Below are positions 39,394 through 48,078 of a stretch of DNA of 64,000 bases, piece by piece. The position numbers and the translations under genes were made by a program. The stretch lies in assembly GCA_001766655.1 (NCBI GenBank), contig MJCC01000003.1, positions 825,801 to 889,800 of the forward strand, written 5' to 3'. Within the stretch, counting starts at the first letter, position 1; each line of letters starts with the position of its first letter. The DNA comes from Phytomonas francai (Eukaryota; Euglenozoa; Kinetoplastea; Trypanosomatida; Trypanosomatidae). The notes below the pieces were generated by a model. The model was not told the origin of the DNA. It saw nothing but the letters and a program-made list of their open reading frames with translations, and did not search any database.

Positions 39394-40971
39394 TTAAGTG
39401 TAAAGTTCGGCTTCCAGTGTCTCTGCCAACTCTGGGCTCTTGAACCTTAAAAAGGACATAATGAACAGCGAGTAGAGAGTCTCCAGCCATGCCCAGATTT
39501 TTAGATAAGTTAGACGTATAAAAGATGCACTTGCGTGCGAACTACGCAAGGAGTAGTGCAACAAACGCATGGAGCGGCTGAGCTGTGTGCCAAGTTCATA
39601 ACTAATTGCCTTGGTTGCCATTAAGCTTCGAAGAACAAGGGCGTACTCCTTCGGAAGCCTGGTTACAATGCTGTTGATATCATGCATTCGCTCTCGCACA
39701 TGCACGCGAATTCTCCTCTCGAATTCCTCGTTCTGGTAGATTTTTTCTTTGATGGTGTGGTAGCGGTATGGCGCCATAAGGAAACAGGACGCAAAGAGGT
39801 CATACTCCTCGCAATGGTAGCGCTTTGCGAGCTCAGTGAGCTTAAAGTTGTCGTGCGTAATGGCGGCCGACCATATATCGCTTAATTCCCTTCGCTGAAG
39901 CGGATTCAGCTCGGCGCAGAGACCGTAATCTAACAAAACGACCTGCGGCGAGCCGTCTGGCAGCCTATGAACTAAAATGTTCCCGGCATGCGGATCGGCG
40001 TGAAAAAAACCTGCGGTAAAGATCTGATAGGCGATCGCATCAAAAAAATTTCGAGAAACCTCGCCAACGTCCATACCCTTCGCGATAATCCCCTTCTTGT
40101 CAGATACCTTCACGCTGTGATCGACAAATTCAGACACGAGAACGCGCTTTGTAACGTAATCAGGAAAAATGTGCGCACAGACTACACGATTGCCAAATCC
40201 CCCTTTTTTTAAATCTCTCGAGGCGCGCTCGCTATTTCGGGCCTCAAGCCTGAAATCCAGCTCCGCGCTGATGGTTTGAGTGAGCTTATTTAAGATGGTC
40301 CCAAAGTTAAACCCGGGGTAGAGCCATCCCGCAATTTTCAGCATCAGATCAATTGTCAGCATATCCCCGCTGAACCGTTGCGCGATTTCGATGTACTGTA
40401 CCTTGATCGCCACCTCTACCTTTTCCCTCTTGAGAACGCCGCGATGGACCTGCGCGAGGGAAGCGGCCGCGATGGGCTTCGGATCGACTCGATCAAAAAC
40501 TTCCCCGAGCGGTTTCCCCAGGTCCTTCTCCATCACCGTCCGAATCTCTCCGAACGGACGCGGGGCAACGTGGTCCTGCAGGACGGCCATCCCTGCGCAG
40601 AACTGCTCCGGCAGGAGGTGCGAGGCGTTCGCGAAGACCTGCCCGGCCTTGACGTAGAGCCCGCCATTTTTCTCCGCGAGCCGGACCAGCCGTCGGGCGC
40701 ACCGCGCGTGGACGCGGTCCCAGTCCTCCTGGCAGCCCTGGCGCTCCGGTCCCCGCAGGCTCACCGCGTAGTCGCCGTAAATCACGAGCCCGACGGCCCC
40801 GCAGCGCGCGACCCGGCCGAGGCCCTCGAGGAAGACGCGCTGCGGGAGCAGCCACGCCGGGAGGGCCTCCTTCGGCAGCAGCAGCAGGCCCCCGCCCAGG
40901 CCCAGCGCGCCCAGCCCGACGTAGCGGGCCGTCCGACGAAGCCGAGGCCACGACCGCGCAGGGCCCCGCAT
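39394..40971 (-). CDS. ABC1/ADCK/COQ8-family atypical kinase
   Basis: A 525-residue protein; the start is the ATG at 40971 since the frame upstream begins only with GTG. Family hallmarks are in order: the KxGQ motif K108-AGQ, the Ala-rich nucleotide loop AAASLAQVHRG (from residue 168), the VAIK lysine at about 190, the ExD-type segment SAELDFRLEARNS, DPHAGN at 326-331 (catalytic-loop equivalent) and the metal-binding DYG at 348-350. A Gly/Leu-rich N-terminal span (GLGALGLGGGLLLLP) suggests inner-membrane anchoring. Members support coenzyme Q synthesis or mitochondrial lipid balance and act as unusual ATPases or kinases. The sequence looks closer to the ADCK1/5 type than to COQ8, but this needs a tree. 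A C/T-rich leader of over 150 bases precedes it. Confidence 0.88.
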   Translation of the reverse strand: MRGPARSWPRLRRTARYVGLGALGLGGGLLLLPKEALPAWLLPQRVFLEGLGRVARCGAVGLVIYGDYAVSLRGPERQGCQEDWDRVHARCARRLVRLAEKNGGLYVKAGQVFANASHLLPEQFCAGMAVLQDHVAPRPFGEIRTVMEKDLGKPLGEVFDRVDPKPIAAASLAQVHRGVLKREKVEVAIKVQYIEIAQRFSGDMLTIDLMLKIAGWLYPGFNFGTILNKLTQTISAELDFRLEARNSERASRDLKKGGFGNRVVCAHIFPDYVTKRVLVSEFVDHSVKVSDKKGIIAKGMDVGEVSRNFFDAIAYQIFTAGFFHADPHAGNILVHRLPDGSPQVVLLDYGLCAELNPLQRRELSDIWSAAITHDNFKLTELAKRYHCEEYDLFASCFLMAPYRYHTIKEKIYQNEEFERRIRVHVRERMHDINSIVTRLPKEYALVLRSLMATKAISYELGTQLSRSMRLLHYSLRSSHASASFIRLTYLKIWAWLETLYSLFIMSFLRFKSPELAETLEAELYT

Positions 40972-41917
40972 GCAAAACCGTAACGCGAGAGAGAGGGGTG
41001 GGGGGAAGAAACCGGCACGACACGACACAGCACGAGACGACGTGACAGAGGAGAAAATCCGACGCAGAAACGACGAAGGGGAAGAAAAACCTGAGAAGAA
41101 AGGGCTGCGCGCTGTGACAGAGGGGGTGAGGGGTTGACTTTTGCGTGTGAGGGTGTGTGTGGCTAGGTGGTTAGGTGGAACGCAGGAACATAATTACGAT
41201 CGGTGAGGAGTTTCCACACCCGCGGACGAGGACGAATAATCAAAAAGAACACCTGTGTGGATATCCGAATCCCTGGTATGACCCAATCACCTAGAGGACA
41301 AAATTCCTTGCGCACACTTGTTACTCCTTCTTCTTTTTTCTCGTGGGCGAAGTAAGGAGAAAAATTGTGATGACACAAAAATGAAAAGAGAAAATGTATA
41401 TATAAGCAAAGAATAGTTGTAACAATGCTCCCTGTATTAAAATCTAATTGGGAAAATAGTTGGAAAACGGAAAGGGTCGACAAAAATAAGAAGTAGGAAG
41501 CATTTTTAGTACCTGAAATTTCACCTCTATTCATTTGATGAAATGTTTCTCTTTTCCCTTTTTTAGTTCGCTTCCTTGATAACGAGTTGATCGGACGAAC
41601 AGTAATGAGGCTCGTCTTTGAAGAATGATTTCTTCTCTTGGGAGGTCATCGAAGCTCTAAACGTGCAACTCATTGACGGATGGCTATGCTTGAAGACAAT
41701 AATGGCAAAAAACAACACAAGTAACATAAAAGGAATGCGCTATAAGAAGGGAAAAATGCACAAACTCCACACAAGCAATGGAAATGATTTCGGGAAGGTG
41801 GAAAGAATCCTCTGGGTAATGCGTCTGCGTATTCATCGTCTATATCTTTATTTTTTTTTCGGGAAAATTTTCGATACCCATGTATACATATGTAGCGACC
41901 ATTCATACGAAGGTTTG

Positions 41918-41955
<38 letters not shown>

Positions 41956-41965
41956 TCTATTATGT
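40972..41965. other. Intergenic region with pyrimidine-rich leader and (GT)n
   Basis: Bases 40972-41110 are strongly C/T-rich on the minus strand and contain a CTTTCTTCTCAG acceptor candidate near 41090. The rest is AT-rich. A 193-codon plus-strand frame across 41618-42199 is an artefact of the GT repeat and the antisense of UBA2. Confidence 0.5.
41921..41952 (+). repeat. (GT)16 microsatellite
   Basis: Sixteen uninterrupted GT units just downstream of the UBA2 stop codon, read as (CA)n in the minus-strand 3' untranslated region. Confidence 0.95.
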
Positions 41966-44293
41966 TTAGTCCAACTCAACAATATCCACAGAGTTTTCAT
42001 TTACGGTGTTAACGGCCCCACTTTGGCTCGCATCCACATCCACTGCATTCTCCAGACCGAAATTCGCAGAAGTAACATGACCATTTGTTTTCTCCTCCTC
42101 TTTATTTTTGATCTCATCCCTTTTTTTTTCCTCGAGCCTTGCAAGTGCTGCCACCTCGCAGGCCTTAGCCTCTTCGAAGCCTCGCAAGGAAAACCTTAAA
42201 GCAGGGGTTGTTGAGGCCTCCGTTACATTCGCCGAATTCTCCGCCAAATTGCAGGTTTGCTCAACAATAACCTGCCATTCCACTTCCTTGTTAATCCCAT
42301 CCACCAACATCACCAACGGCGCGTACCCCCCTATGTAATCCTTCCTACCCTCTGCACTGTTATCTTTTCTAGACCCATCACAACCCAGGGTGTTTAGCAA
42401 AGAACCCTCGATTGGAAGACTTTCATTCCCAGGGAAAGCCGCGTTCGTCTTCGGGCGCGCAAAACGGGAAAGTGGGGACGCCGCCAAATCCTCATAATCG
42501 TCGTCCTCGTAAATCAAACGACCCTCACAGGCAACCGATGGGCTTTCAAATTCAAGAATGTTCTCTACTATTTGCCCAATAAAATTACCTAAGGTCGTGT
42601 GCTCGAGATCCAAAACCACACGCACCTCAGGCACCTGCCGTTGACAAACTAAACACAAGGGATTCGGCGGACAAGGCTCCGCGGTATGCACAAGATAACG
42701 TCTCGTTAGGCAACTTATACCCTCTGGATTGTCATCCCTACGATCACGTATAGCCATGCTACCATCAATCTCATCGACACTCGCACGAAAAGAAGATAAA
42801 AATGCCTCGTAGCTATCTAATATCGACGATTGGCATTGCGACTCTTCTTCCCCCGGGCGACAACGTCGAATCTGAGGTACCTTTCGCACATAAACGTTTT
42901 GGCAACCCAAAGCCCTCCCCTTCTTTTCCAGGTTTTCACCCTTTCCATCGTGTAGATTTCCCCCCTCCTCTTCTGAGCTAGATGACGCCTTCAGCACTTT
43001 AATGAGCTGCCCTATGGCCCCCGCGGCGACAATCGCATTCGTCGTGGCAATCGCGGGTACGATCGCCCCCGCAATCGTTCGTAAGGCCTCGACGGATTCC
43101 ACCGAAATATGGAAAACATGCGCGCGAAGGTTGGCTGCTGCGGCGACAAAATCCACCGCGTCGTCGTCGTTCTTTGAAAATCCAATAAATACGCTCTCGC
43201 TATCGCCATTAGCAGCGGTGGGGGAGAAAGAAGAGGCTTCCTTAGCCTTGCGACGCGTTTGATAATATACGCGGTACGCACAACGTGCACAGGCGGAGAT
43301 AAATAACCGAATGGAATCCGTCGTAGTTAAAATAGAATCCCGCGAAATAACCTCTGAAGAGGGTAGGGGTTCGTCTTTGTCTTTCGCGTTCCTTGTATCC
43401 GAAAAGGAGTAAGAGGACGACCTTACGGTATTTTTTACATCCGCCACAGTAAACGACGCGCTGGCGTCATGAATAAAAGGGACCTCCAGCGCTATCGGCG
43501 GAGCGGTCGGCCAGTCGGATTTCATACTAAGAAGCTCTTTGATTTTATCATGGTAAATCCGCTCTAAGAGGTGTTCACCTAAGTGATGGAGCTGTAGGGC
43601 ATCCATATCGTCAATCATAGCGGCAAGATCCTTGTTCATTAACGACGGGGAATTCGCTTTGGAGGCGATGGATGTCCACCAAGAAAAAAGGACCTCGCGA
43701 AGATATCCAAAATTCGCACCCTTTTCTTCTTCAGCGGGCTGCATCGTCAAACTCCCACTTCCGCTCCCACCTTGTGTTGTTCCTCGCGCCTCCCCCTCCT
43801 TTCCATCGCGAAAAGAGGTTCCTTTCCGTTCCCCCGGTCTCGATTCCTCCTGTGAAGAGGGCTGCAGGGTGTCTTGATCGCCCCCCCGCAACGGCCGGGC
43901 CTCTCTCAGAAAGGAACTCTCCCCAAACAGGGACTCGTAGAGCTCCTTCGCGAAGTGCACTGCGTGCACGATCGTCGTCGGGCGGGCGTGAATCGTGCAG
44001 ACGGCGAAGCTCGACCGCCCCGCCTGGCGTGGGCGGCAGTCGTAGCATTCGTAGGCCCCCCTCACGATCGTCTGGACCTGCCCATTATACCCCATCGTCC
44101 CGCTCTCGATGACCGCGACGTGGGCCTGCATGCAGAGCCGATTCACGTGCTGCCGCGCGGCGACGTTGTCGAGGGCGTTCAAAACCGCCCCGAAGCGGCC
44201 GAAAAACGCCACGTCAAAGCGCGCATCGGTGATATCGGCGTGCTCGGCGATCACCCGCGGCGCGCGAAGCCCCGCCGCCTTTTCCCTCGCCAT
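41966..44293 (-). CDS. UBA2: UBA2 (SUMO E1), C-terminal part after in-frame stop
   Basis: A 775-residue frame from the ATG at 44293, in the same frame as the upstream part and separated from it by one TAA and seven sense codons. It carries the rest of the E1: the NALDNVAARQHVNR adenylation block (about 39-52), zinc-ligand cysteines C83 and C86 (AYECYDC), the catalytic cysteine C99 in AVCTIHARPTTIVH, the AIVPAIATTNAIVAAG segment, the second zinc pair CLVC, and a C-terminal ubiquitin-like fold with LVMLVDGINKEVEWQV. UBA2 with AOS1 activates SUMO and passes it as a thioester to UBC9. Ser/acid-rich insertions between C99 and the second zinc pair make it longer than the animal protein. On its own this piece lacks the nucleotide-binding glycine loop. 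Confidence 0.88.
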   Translation of the reverse strand: MAREKAAGLRAPRVIAEHADITDARFDVAFFGRFGAVLNALDNVAARQHVNRLCMQAHVAVIESGTMGYNGQVQTIVRGAYECYDCRPRQAGRSSFAVCTIHARPTTIVHAVHFAKELYESLFGESSFLREARPLRGGDQDTLQPSSQEESRPGERKGTSFRDGKEGEARGTTQGGSGSGSLTMQPAEEEKGANFGYLREVLFSWWTSIASKANSPSLMNKDLAAMIDDMDALQLHHLGEHLLERIYHDKIKELLSMKSDWPTAPPIALEVPFIHDASASFTVADVKNTVRSSSYSFSDTRNAKDKDEPLPSSEVISRDSILTTTDSIRLFISACARCAYRVYYQTRRKAKEASSFSPTAANGDSESVFIGFSKNDDDAVDFVAAAANLRAHVFHISVESVEALRTIAGAIVPAIATTNAIVAAGAIGQLIKVLKASSSSEEEGGNLHDGKGENLEKKGRALGCQNVYVRKVPQIRRCRPGEEESQCQSSILDSYEAFLSSFRASVDEIDGSMAIRDRRDDNPEGISCLTRRYLVHTAEPCPPNPLCLVCQRQVPEVRVVLDLEHTTLGNFIGQIVENILEFESPSVACEGRLIYEDDDYEDLAASPLSRFARPKTNAAFPGNESLPIEGSLLNTLGCDGSRKDNSAEGRKDYIGGYAPLVMLVDGINKEVEWQVIVEQTCNLAENSANVTEASTTPALRFSLRGFEEAKACEVAALARLEEKKRDEIKNKEEEKTNGHVTSANFGLENAVDVDASQSGAVNTVNENSVDIVELD

Positions 44294-44314
44294 TTCCGCG
44301 TCCTTTTCGCGCGT

Positions 44315-45268
44315 TTACGCCTCCTCGGCGAGGGGGGGAAAGCGGCGGGGGCGGGCGGCCCACCACGCCAAGACGGCCTCGCGCGCGGCCGCCGCCTTCG
44401 CGCGCCCGACGTCGCCGGCGGTGAAGAAAAACTGCCGGTTGAGGTTCGTCTCGTCGACGGCGTCGAGGTCGACCACGGCGAGCTCGCGGAAGCCCGCCAG
44501 CGCGAGGATTTTGAGCAGCTCGCAGCCGATGCCGCCCGCGCCGACGAGGAGGACGGGCCGCGCGAGGCCGGCCTCCGTCGAACCCCGACAAAACCCCCCG
44601 ACGCGCGATAAAGGAGGCCGAAAAGCAAAGGAGGGGGACGTTTTGCGGTGAAAAACATACATTTTGCCCCGAGTCCCCTCCACGCACACCCAACGTGGAA
44701 GGGGGACCTGGAGAGCGGAAGCGATCGTCGTGTGGCTAACGCCGTCAGGCGTTCCAGCGCCCTCCCCCATCCCCACCGCGGCGGCAAAGTGGAAAGACCA
44801 AACCACGTATTTGCGCTTTTTTTTATCCTCCTCCGTTTCCTCGATATCTTCTTCCTCCTCCCGGACAGAGAGAAGCTTCTCGAGCGAGGTAGGGGAGGTC
44901 TCGCAGGGGAGGAGGGCCTTCTGAAGATAGAAAAGCAGCGCCGTCTTTAGTGAGTGCAGCGTTAATGTGGGGATCAGGACAGAGTCGGGCACTAAACTCG
45001 GCCTGCGAGTTTGCTGAAATTGTAAATCATCACTTCGTTTTTTCGATGCCAACGAGGACGAAGAGGGGGGAAAGGGAGAGGAGAAGAAATCGTTAGGGTT
45101 ATTGGTTTTTTCGCTATATAATGTGTGCTTATTATTCCCTATCGCCTCGACGCGCACACGTTTAAGCTGCGGTTCAACTTCCACAACTGAAGAGCCTTTT
45201 GAGTGATGCTCTGTTGAATGATTCAGGCATTGCCTCGGTATGAGGAGGTAGCCAACGGTGAAATTCAT
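44315..45268 (-). CDS. UBA2: UBA2 (SUMO E1), N-terminal part, ends at in-frame TAA
   Basis: A 317-residue frame. Residues 238-303 are the UBA2 nucleotide-binding fold: [15 protein letters not shown] (glycine loop 243-248), the acidic strand [16 protein letters not shown] (about 266-280) and GDVGRAKA. The frame ends at TAA (44315-44317), and the same frame resumes at once in the downstream part. Together they read as one UBA2, with the stop inside a 30-residue insertion relative to animal UBA2. The first 237 residues are an unusual extension, disordered and then acidic ([13 protein letters not shown]), because UBA2 normally begins within about 20 residues of the glycine loop. A sequencing or assembly error, a mutation, readthrough or a 33-base mini-intron could explain the stop. 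Confidence 0.85.
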   Translation of the reverse strand: MNFTVGYLLIPRQCLNHSTEHHSKGSSVVEVEPQLKRVRVEAIGNNKHTLYSEKTNNPNDFFSSPFPPSSSSLASKKRSDDLQFQQTRRPSLVPDSVLIPTLTLHSLKTALLFYLQKALLPCETSPTSLEKLLSVREEEEDIEETEEDKKKRKYVVWSFHFAAAVGMGEGAGTPDGVSHTTIASALQVPLPRWVCVEGTRGKMYVFHRKTSPSFAFRPPLSRVGGFCRGSTEAGLARPVLLVGAGGIGCELLKILALAGFRELAVVDLDAVDETNLNRQFFFTAGDVGRAKAAAAREAVLAWWAARPRRFPPLAEEA

Positions 45269-45530
45269 CTTTGACTTATTTACTTTAGCTTATATATTAA
45301 AACTGTGGCCTTGAGGCATGTGAAGAATCTTTCCCAGAAGAAAAAGAGCTCGTGATAGTGCGTGATTAAATTTCATGTTATAGACTTCTCAGTAGGTTTA
45401 ATAAATTGACTACAAAAAGCTTTATGCTATACAGTTGTCTCTTCTTTTATTTTCTGTCGAGTACTGCTTTTGAATTACAATTATTATTCGCGTTGTAAAG
45501 GAAGTAGGGTAAGTAGAATAAATAGCAGAA

Positions 45531-45573
<43 letters not shown>

Positions 45574-45630
45574 GAAAGTGATAATAATAATGTTGCGAGC
45601 CTCCTCTTTTCCATTTCTTATGTAAGATCT
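45269..45630. other. Intergenic region with AC/AT repeats
   Basis: AT-rich spacer carrying the microsatellite listed below and a pyrimidine tract with AG upstream of the UBA2 start (about 45310-45355 on the minus strand). Confidence 0.5.
45531..45573 (+). repeat. Compound (AC)n(AT)n microsatellite
   Basis: About ten AC units pass directly into about eleven AT units. It lies between UBA2 and the next gene upstream, in the 3' untranslated region of the latter. Confidence 0.9.
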
Positions 45631-47100
45631 TCATTTCTCTGACTTGGTTTCCTGTATAAATTGATTGCCAACGGCATCCTTTTGAAGAAGCGAATCTCTA
45701 TAGCTATTGTGAATATAATATGCGAGTAAACTAATTTCATGATCTGTTTTGTCGTCTTCCTCATTCTTAGCTTCTAAACCTCTTTCACGCGGGTGAGGAG
45801 TCGAGATGCGGGTGCTGCCGAGAGTAGCTTCTGCTATCCTGCAAAGCGAGCTTACTAACTCGCAAGAAACACAGGGAGCAGATGGTAACCCCCCTTCCTT
45901 GAGGGGAACTACTTTTTTTAATCGCTCGCCATTTTGTGAACTATTTAACAAATTCTGAAGTGGGAGATGGTTGAGAGAGCAGCGATGGGAATATACCCAA
46001 CGACAAGATGAAGGGGTGGCAAATACGCATCTCTTGACCATTCTACCGAGGGCACCGTTCCTCCAGGTGGTGGAAGTTGTAGTCGGCATCGCAAGCAGTG
46101 GGGGTCGTCCTTTGGCGTTCAAAAACCGATAATTCGATAGCCCTCCTCTTCTGCAGATCGAATTTGAGCTAGTAAAGCTACGAGCTCGATCAAACGGGTG
46201 AAAGGACTGTCTTTCCAACGTTCGATGCTGCATGGAATACACTGCAGAAGAAGCCGGTTGTGTTGAAAAAGCCTCCCCACATCGCCTACTTCGACCACCA
46301 TGCGAAGCCCCGAAGTTTGATGGCGAATTTGAAAACGAAAAAGGTTGAGAAAAGAGTGGAAAAGGCGCAGAGGGTGTGTAAATTCCCTTCTTCACAATCC
46401 CGCCGCCTCGTACACTGGAAGTATGAATTGGTTTAAAAGAGTTAAAAAGAAACTGCTGTTGCTGCGTATCGGATTGATCTTCCTCATCTTGGGAAGAGAA
46501 GAAGAGTTCGGGCACTTCATCCTCCTCATATAATTCAGAAGCTTGTACCTCTCCCTCCTCATATTTCCCTCCATACGTTGCACTCTCAAGGTATCTATCA
46601 TTAGATGGTGAAAATCTCATCCGGTTATATTCATCTGCTGTCCTTTCAACGTTGGTATAGTGATCCTCTCTTAGCCGCTTTTGAGGCTGGTAATCAGATA
46701 CCACCCTTTGTGAAGCCGATGGAGGGAAAATCGCATCGAAGTCATTTTGGTGCGGGTGAAAGGAAATCCTCCCCCTGGCCGCAGGAAGATTCCTCCGTAG
46801 GGTGAAAGCTCCTCTCCCTTGCCTACAGTTTTCCCGCACGACCCCCCTCTCCCATGGGTCCTCACAGCTCCTAGCGGGATGATCCCCTGGGGGTAAATAC
46901 ACGTGCGGAGTGCCGCACTTGTTCATCTCATCGCTTGGGGAAGAGGCCCTTATCACGGCAGGCAAGGAAGATACTTCCACAGCACGACGCTTCTCCCTCC
47001 TTTCCTTATCATAAAAAGGGAAATTGCCCCCTACGGGTTTGGAATAAACTGCCGATCGAACCTCCACAGAGGGATGCAGTGGATGACGAGACCGGTACAT
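45631..47100 (-). CDS. Unrecognised, largely disordered protein
   Basis: A 489-residue protein starting at the ATG at 47100; three further upstream codons are open only from a GTG. It is rich in Arg, Ser, Pro and Phe with an acidic middle (YEEDEVPELFFSSQDEEDQSD, about 190-210) and no recognised domain. The C-terminal 120 residues look more ordered, with cysteines (APCVSCELVSSLCRIAEATLG) and a final helix. Frame length, moderate GC and a T/C-rich leader with AG support it as a real gene. No function is proposed. Confidence 0.6.
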   Translation of the reverse strand: MYRSRHPLHPSVEVRSAVYSKPVGGNFPFYDKERREKRRAVEVSSLPAVIRASSPSDEMNKCGTPHVYLPPGDHPARSCEDPWERGVVRENCRQGRGAFTLRRNLPAARGRISFHPHQNDFDAIFPPSASQRVVSDYQPQKRLREDHYTNVERTADEYNRMRFSPSNDRYLESATYGGKYEEGEVQASELYEEDEVPELFFSSQDEEDQSDTQQQQFLFNSFKPIHTSSVRGGGIVKKGIYTPSAPFPLFSQPFSFSNSPSNFGASHGGRSRRCGEAFSTQPASSAVYSMQHRTLERQSFHPFDRARSFTSSNSICRRGGLSNYRFLNAKGRPPLLAMPTTTSTTWRNGALGRMVKRCVFATPSSCRWVYSHRCSLNHLPLQNLLNSSQNGERLKKVVPLKEGGLPSAPCVSCELVSSLCRIAEATLGSTRISTPHPRERGLEAKNEEDDKTDHEISLLAYYIHNSYRDSLLQKDAVGNQFIQETKSEK

Positions 47101-48078
47101 GCATCGCACACTCTTTAAAAAATACTAATTAAAATAAGTAGCGGAGGAAAAGAACAAAATAACACAAACCGATTAGTAAAGCTTTGTAGGAAAGTGGGCA
47201 CGAAATACAGGTAACGAAAAAAGAAAAAGGCTACAAACCTTTGTAGTGAACAATATTGGCACACATACATCGATTCCGTAAAGGTGTCTAGTTTTTGATA
47301 ATTTTGGAAAGCGTACGCACCATCATTGGCTATATAGAGATGCCTCGAAATAAATTACAACAAAGCCTATTGTCATACACATAAATACCCATCGTCGACT
47401 TTGCTTGTTATAAACATATATGGATAGGTATAAGTTTACATATACAAGCTAGTCGACCTAAAATAAGGATATTTGCATTTTAATTTACCTTTTTTTCGTG
47501 AAAATGTTATACACACCTTATTGGTTTATAAAAAAGAAAGAAAAGAGCAACATTTAAAGATCGAATTTTTGAAATCATCCCTTATTTACTCTTTTGCTAA
47601 AGTTCGATATGCATCTTTATCGAAAATATATGCCTTTTAAACATTTTACAATCTTTAGAACATATACTCGCTACATTTTAGCTTTGAGTCACAAAAAAGA
47701 GATATGAAAAAGCTACATAAGCTAAAGCGGGGTGAATAAGAGAGCAATATATTCCCAAATCCTAAAAAACAACTAAATCTTGAAGATAATGTGATAGGAG
47801 GTTGCTTGAACTAAGCCACTGCTTAATAATCACGACAAGAAAAATGAATGAGACGAATGATATTTCCTATAGATTATTGTCATTAATATTATTGTGTCGA
47901 TATACAAAGGTATTCCACTTTAATGAACATTTGGCTTGTTCCCAGCAACCCTTTCAAGACAATTTACGAATTGAATATTTCAGTTTCAACATTTCATTCA
48001 CTTTTGTCTTATAATTGAAAACTGGGACCCTACTAGCATTGATACCATTACTATTATTATTATTATTATTATATCATG
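47101..48078. other. Intergenic region
   Basis: AT-rich spacer of about 1 kb with an ATT/TTA trinucleotide repeat at about 48049-48073 close to the sphingomyelinase stop. No gene is seen. Confidence 0.5.

Noticed and set aside
41618..42199. Plus-strand frame of 193 codons near UBA2
   Set aside because: It runs through the (GT)16 repeat (giving a Val/Cys run) and the antisense of the UBA2 C-terminus.
41966..45268. General stop-codon reassignment as in some trypanosomatids
   Set aside because: Only one in-frame stop was found among more than twenty long frames, while TAA, TAG and TGA all terminate other genes here (for example at 41966, 1279 and 63551).
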